A stretch of DNA of 18,062 bases from Candidatus Peregrinibacteria bacterium CG_4_10_14_0_2_um_filter_43_11 (GTDB lineage Bacteria > Patescibacteriota > Gracilibacteria > UM-FILTER-43-11): NCBI GenBank assembly GCA_002792495.1, contig PFOK01000133.1, positions 1 through 18,062 on the forward strand. The letters run 5' to 3'. The translations under genes and the position numbers were made by a program. The notes under the pieces were generated by a model. That model worked only from the letters and a program-made list of their open reading frames with translations, ran no database searches and had not been told where the DNA came from. This document shows, in pieces, positions 15,160 to 18,062 of this stretch (position 1 is its first letter; every line of letters starts with the position of its first letter).

Positions 15160-15251
15160 AAAGATTACAAAATAGCGAACTAAATACAAATTATAGAAAT
15201 AATCTTGTAATTTTTTAATCTTGAATTTTGTAATTTAGGATTAATATTGAC
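15160..15251 (+). repeat. 92-bp direct repeat, copy 2
   Basis: Identical to 14906-14997. Its last five bases, TTGAC, form the first five bases of the -35 box (TTGACT) of the clpB promoter. The 162-bp stretch between the copies (14998-15159) holds the palindromic element, the terminator and a further hairpin in which GGTAA and TTACC pair (about 15110-15127). Confidence 0.97.
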
Positions 15252-15274
15252 TTCTCATTCTGGCACTCTATAAT
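15247..15274 (+). promoter_or_regulatory. Sigma-70 promoter of clpB
   Basis: TTGACT (15247-15252, five of six), a 16-nt spacer, TATAAT (15269-15274, perfect). Predicted start is near 15281, leaving a leader of about 135 nt. The -10 box lies in the centre of the CIRCE operator, so HrcA binding would block RNA polymerase. Confidence 0.82.
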
Positions 15275-15286
15275 AGTGAGTGCTAA
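15260..15286 (+). promoter_or_regulatory. CIRCE operator (HrcA-binding site)
   Basis: CTGGCACTC-N9-GAGTGCTAA matches the CIRCE consensus TTAGCACTC-N9-GAGTGCTAA. The right arm and the 9-nt spacing are perfect; the left arm differs at two positions (T to C, A to G). It straddles the -10 box of the clpB promoter. CIRCE is bound by the heat-shock repressor HrcA, so clpB should be derepressed by heat. The hrcA gene is not in the window. Confidence 0.88.
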
Positions 15287-15350
15287 TTTAATGACGATCT
15301 ATTTTCCAATTGATATAAATTTTGTAATAATTGAAATCAGGGATTGGGAT

Positions 15351-15385
15351 TGGAAATTTCGATTTGATTCTATCCCAAATTTCCA
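15351..15385. repeat. Inverted repeat in the clpB leader
   Basis: TGGAAATTT (15351-15359) is exactly complementary to AAATTTCCA (15377-15385) with a 17-nt loop, in the clpB 5' leader about 30 nt before the start codon. The surrounding sequence is made of recurring AATTTC/GAAATT words. It could be a thermo-responsive leader structure or simply repetitive AT-rich sequence. Confidence 0.4.
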
Positions 15386-15415
15386 GTTACTAATTTCAAA
15401 TTTCAACCCTATATT

Positions 15416-18049
15416 ATGAACTTCGATAAATTTACCACAAAAGCGACGGAAGCACTTCAGTCTGCGCAGGAAATGGTCATCGGTTGGAATCAATCCCAAC
15501 TCGATACCAGTCATGTGCTTTTGGCGCTCATTCGGCAAAAAGAGGGCATCGTTCGGCCGGTTTTGCAAAGAATGGAAGTGAATCTGGCAGAATTTGAGGA
15601 ATCTCTCAAGTCTGTTTTACTTAAACTCCCCACCGTCAGTAACGCGCGCATCATCATCAGCAACGAGCTCGCCAAAGTTCTCAAGATCGCGGAAGAAGAA
15701 GCGCGCAATCTTTCCGATGAATTCATCTCGACCGAACATTTGCTTTTGGCGATCGCCAAGCAAACAAAATTGATTCCAGTGCGTCACCACGATCTTCTCA
15801 ATGCCCTGAAAGACTTGCGCGGTTCACACCGTGTGGTCGATCAGGATCCGGAAACCAAATACCAATCGCTTCAAAAATACACCATTGATCTCACCGGTCA
15901 GGCGAGTGCGGGCAAGCTCGATCCCATCATCGGCCGCGATGAAGAAATCCGTCGCACCATGCAAATCCTTTCCCGTCGTACCAAAAATAATCCAGTTTTA
16001 GTCGGCGAACCGGGAACCGGAAAAACAGCGATTGCTGAAGGATTGGCTCAGCGCATTGTGGTCGGAGACGTTCCCGATACCCTCAAAAACAAACGGGTGC
16101 TCGCACTTGATCTAGGTGCCATGATTGCCGGTTCTAAATTTCGGGGAGAGTTTGAAGATCGCTTGAAAGCCGTTTTAAAAGAGATCGAAGATTCAGCCGG
16201 TCAGGTCATTTTATTCATCGACGAACTCCACACGCTCATTGGAGCTGGGGCAAGTGAAGGGGCTATGGATGCCGCCAACTTGCTCAAGCCCGCGCTGGCT
16301 CGCGGTCAGCTCCACGCTATCGGAGCCACTACCATCAAGGAGTATCGCAAATACATCGAAAAAGACGCTGCATTGGAACGTCGTTTTCAACCCGTCATGG
16401 TGTTGGAACCCACACCGGAAGACACCATTGCGATCTTGCGTGGGATCAAAGAAAAATACGAAGTTCATCATGGTGTTCGTATTACCGATTCCGCCATTGT
16501 CGCGGCAGTCACTCTCTCCACTCGCTACATCGGCGACCGATTTTTACCGGACAAAGCCATCGATTTGATCGACGAGGCAACTTCTTCGCTCAAAATGGAA
16601 TTGGAAAGCAAGCCCGTTCACCTCGACCAAATGCACCGCAAAATCATGCAACTCGAAATCGAACGGGAGGCCCTTAAAAAAGAAAAAGACAAGGCTTCCA
16701 AAGAACGTCTCGATACCCTCATTAAAGAACTGGAGAATTTAAAAGAAGAGGCAAAAGGCATGGAAGCGAAATGGCAGGAGGAGAAAAAAGGAATCGACGA
16801 ACTTAGGGAGGGGACCGAAAAACTCGACCAACTCCGCATGGAGGCTGATCAGGCGGAACGAAAAGGGGAGCTCCAGCGCGTGGCCGAAATCCGTTACGGA
16901 CAAATTCCGGAACTCGAAAAAAAGATTCAGGAAATCGATGAAAACATCAAAAAGAAGCATGACGGCACTTCCCTTTTAAAAGAGGAGGTGACCGAAGAAG
17001 ACGTCGCCGCGGTGGTGGCACGCTGGACAGGCATTCCGGTGAAAAAAATGCTGAGCGATGAAACCAAAAAATTAGCTCAAATGGAAGTGGAACTCCAAAA
17101 ACGCGTCATTGGTCAAAAAAACGCCATCACTTCCGTTAGTAATGCGGTTCGCCGTGCTCGTGCGGGCATTAGTGACCCCAATAAACCCGTTGGCTCCTTC
17201 ATCTTCATGGGGCCCACGGGTGTGGGAAAAACTGAACTCGCCAAAACCCTGGCGGCCTTCATGTTCAACGACGAAAAAGCGATGATCCGTATTGACATGA
17301 GCGAATACATGGAAAGTCACGCGGTTTCCCGTCTCATTGGCGCTCCTCCGGGGTACATCGGTCACGATGAAGGGGGTCAGCTGACCGAGGCGGTACGCCG
17401 CAAGCCGTATTCCGTCATTTTATTCGACGAAATTGAAAAGGCGCACCCAGAAGTTTTCAATATTCTTCTTCAGGTTCTCGATGATGGCCGTCTGACCGAT
17501 AGTAAAGGTAGAACCGTCGACTTTAAAAACACCATCATCATCATGACCAGCAACCTGGCGGGCGATGTGATCCAGAGCTACGCAATGGACACTTCCTCCG
17601 AAGACATGATGGTGGCAAAACTCCAAAAAGACGATCAAAAGAAAAAAGAAGCCTACGAAAAAGCGCATCAAAAAATGGTCGATGAAGTGCATGAAGTTCT
17701 TGCTAAATCCTTCAAGCCCGAATTCCTCAATCGAGTTGATGAAGTGATTATTTTTGAAAGCCTGGCGTTGGAAGAAATCACACAAATCGTTGACCTCCAA
17801 CTCGCTCAGCTTCAAAAACGATTGAATGAACACAAGATCACGTTGCAGGTTTCCGATGCGGCAAAAACGGTTTTGGCCAAACACGGATTTGACCCCAAAT
17901 TCGGCGCCCGCCCGCTCAAGCGCACCATTCAGCAAGTCATCGAAAATCCTCTCGCCATGAAGTTGTTGGAAGGGGGAATTAAAGAAGGGGGCGTGATCAA
18001 AGCGGATGAAAAAGCAGGAAAGATTATCTTATACCAATTAGACTTTTAA
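15416..18049 (+). CDS. clpB: ATP-dependent disaggregase ClpB
   Basis: Hexameric AAA+ chaperone that, with DnaK, extracts polypeptides from aggregates in the cytoplasm. The 877 residues comprise a Clp N-domain (about 1-145), AAA D1 with Walker A GEPGTGKT (197-204) and Walker B VILFIDE (264-270), the long coiled-coil middle domain (about 390-520; IMQLEIEREALKKEKD, RYGQIPELEKKI) that separates ClpB from ClpA and ClpX, D2 with Walker A GPTGVGKT (599-606) and Walker B VILFDE (667-672), and the C-terminal small domain (GARPLKRTIQQVIENPLA). Pore loops are KFRGEF (Phe where E. coli has Tyr) and GYIG. No ClpP-binding loop was seen. Compared with E. coli ClpB it carries an extra lysine-rich stretch at about 724-750 in D2. 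The ATG at 15416 gives the family N-terminus. No Shine-Dalgarno. Controlled by the CIRCE promoter. Confidence 0.97.
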   Translation: MNFDKFTTKATEALQSAQEMVIGWNQSQLDTSHVLLALIRQKEGIVRPVLQRMEVNLAEFEESLKSVLLKLPTVSNARIIISNELAKVLKIAEEEARNLSDEFISTEHLLLAIAKQTKLIPVRHHDLLNALKDLRGSHRVVDQDPETKYQSLQKYTIDLTGQASAGKLDPIIGRDEEIRRTMQILSRRTKNNPVLVGEPGTGKTAIAEGLAQRIVVGDVPDTLKNKRVLALDLGAMIAGSKFRGEFEDRLKAVLKEIEDSAGQVILFIDELHTLIGAGASEGAMDAANLLKPALARGQLHAIGATTIKEYRKYIEKDAALERRFQPVMVLEPTPEDTIAILRGIKEKYEVHHGVRITDSAIVAAVTLSTRYIGDRFLPDKAIDLIDEATSSLKMELESKPVHLDQMHRKIMQLEIEREALKKEKDKASKERLDTLIKELENLKEEAKGMEAKWQEEKKGIDELREGTEKLDQLRMEADQAERKGELQRVAEIRYGQIPELEKKIQEIDENIKKKHDGTSLLKEEVTEEDVAAVVARWTGIPVKKMLSDETKKLAQMEVELQKRVIGQKNAITSVSNAVRRARAGISDPNKPVGSFIFMGPTGVGKTELAKTLAAFMFNDEKAMIRIDMSEYMESHAVSRLIGAPPGYIGHDEGGQLTEAVRRKPYSVILFDEIEKAHPEVFNILLQVLDDGRLTDSKGRTVDFKNTIIIMTSNLAGDVIQSYAMDTSSEDMMVAKLQKDDQKKKEAYEKAHQKMVDEVHEVLAKSFKPEFLNRVDEVIIFESLALEEITQIVDLQLAQLQKRLNEHKITLQVSDAAKTVLAKHGFDPKFGARPLKRTIQQVIENPLAMKLLEGGIKEGGVIKADEKAGKIILYQLDF

Positions 18050-18062
18050 TGTATAATGATGG

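Noticed and set aside
14990..15180. Minus-strand open phase through the palindromic element
   Set aside because: It is open for over 50 codons but has no start codon, and its composition follows from GC-rich palindromes.
18050..18062. TATAAT at 18052-18057 as promoter of the next gene
   Set aside because: No -35 box at proper spacing and the window ends; it cannot be judged.

Overview
The window reads as a bacterial chromosome segment with moderate GC (roughly mid-40s percent by eye) and mostly housekeeping or cell-envelope genes. Nine clear genes lie on both strands in short, mostly single-gene transcription units: uvrA, a stand-alone cyclic-nucleotide-binding protein, a DUF3307 membrane protein, a CHASE2 class III nucleotidyl cyclase, two unrecognised proteins, lgt, a giant alpha-2-macroglobulin-like protein and clpB. 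All nine end in TAA, almost none has a Shine-Dalgarno sequence, and none of the long genes carries an in-frame TGA, so the standard bacterial code applies. The giant thioester-less A2M protein, lgt, CHASE2 cyclase, DUF3307, SD-less starts and oligonucleotide-word intergenic repeats together would fit a Patescibacteria/Peregrinibacteria-like organism, but this is an inference with modest confidence.

Layout. 1-290: non-coding sequence downstream of uvrA with a perfect hairpin and a possible gene remnant. 291-3182 (-): uvrA. 3183-3318: divergent promoter region. 3319-3711 (+): 130-residue cyclic-nucleotide-binding protein. 3715-3868: a remarkable block of short word repeats, including exactly 14 tandem heptamers. 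3878-4435 (+): DUF3307 protein. 4450-4487: near-perfect palindrome serving as a bidirectional terminator. 4500-6542 (-): cyclase, with a good sigma-70 promoter, an operator-like dyad at its start site and a repeat-like hairpin in its leader. 6674-6702: another bidirectional terminator. 6733-7259 (-): an unrecognised gene that seems to carry a one-base frameshift. 7264-7509: a palindromic repeat and a possible small plus-strand gene remnant. 7498-8271 (-): lgt. 8368-8976 (-): an unrecognised 202-residue protein with a near-consensus promoter. 9142-14904 (+): the A2M-like protein. 14905-15415: an elaborate intergenic region with two identical 92-bp direct repeats, a 93-bp imperfect palindrome containing a terminator, and a HrcA/CIRCE-controlled promoter. 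15416-18049 (+): clpB.

How it may work together. The cyclase and the stand-alone cyclic-nucleotide-binding protein could form a small second-messenger circuit. UvrA serves nucleotide excision repair. Lgt makes lipoproteins; the A2M-like protein is exported and presumably membrane-anchored, but has no lipobox. ClpB is the stress disaggregase and its promoter overlaps a CIRCE operator, so heat-shock control by HrcA is expected. The most unusual signals are in the intergenic regions: the 92-bp repeat that supplies the -35 box of the clpB promoter, the 14-unit heptamer tract, the dyad at the cyclase start site, and several different families of palindromes.
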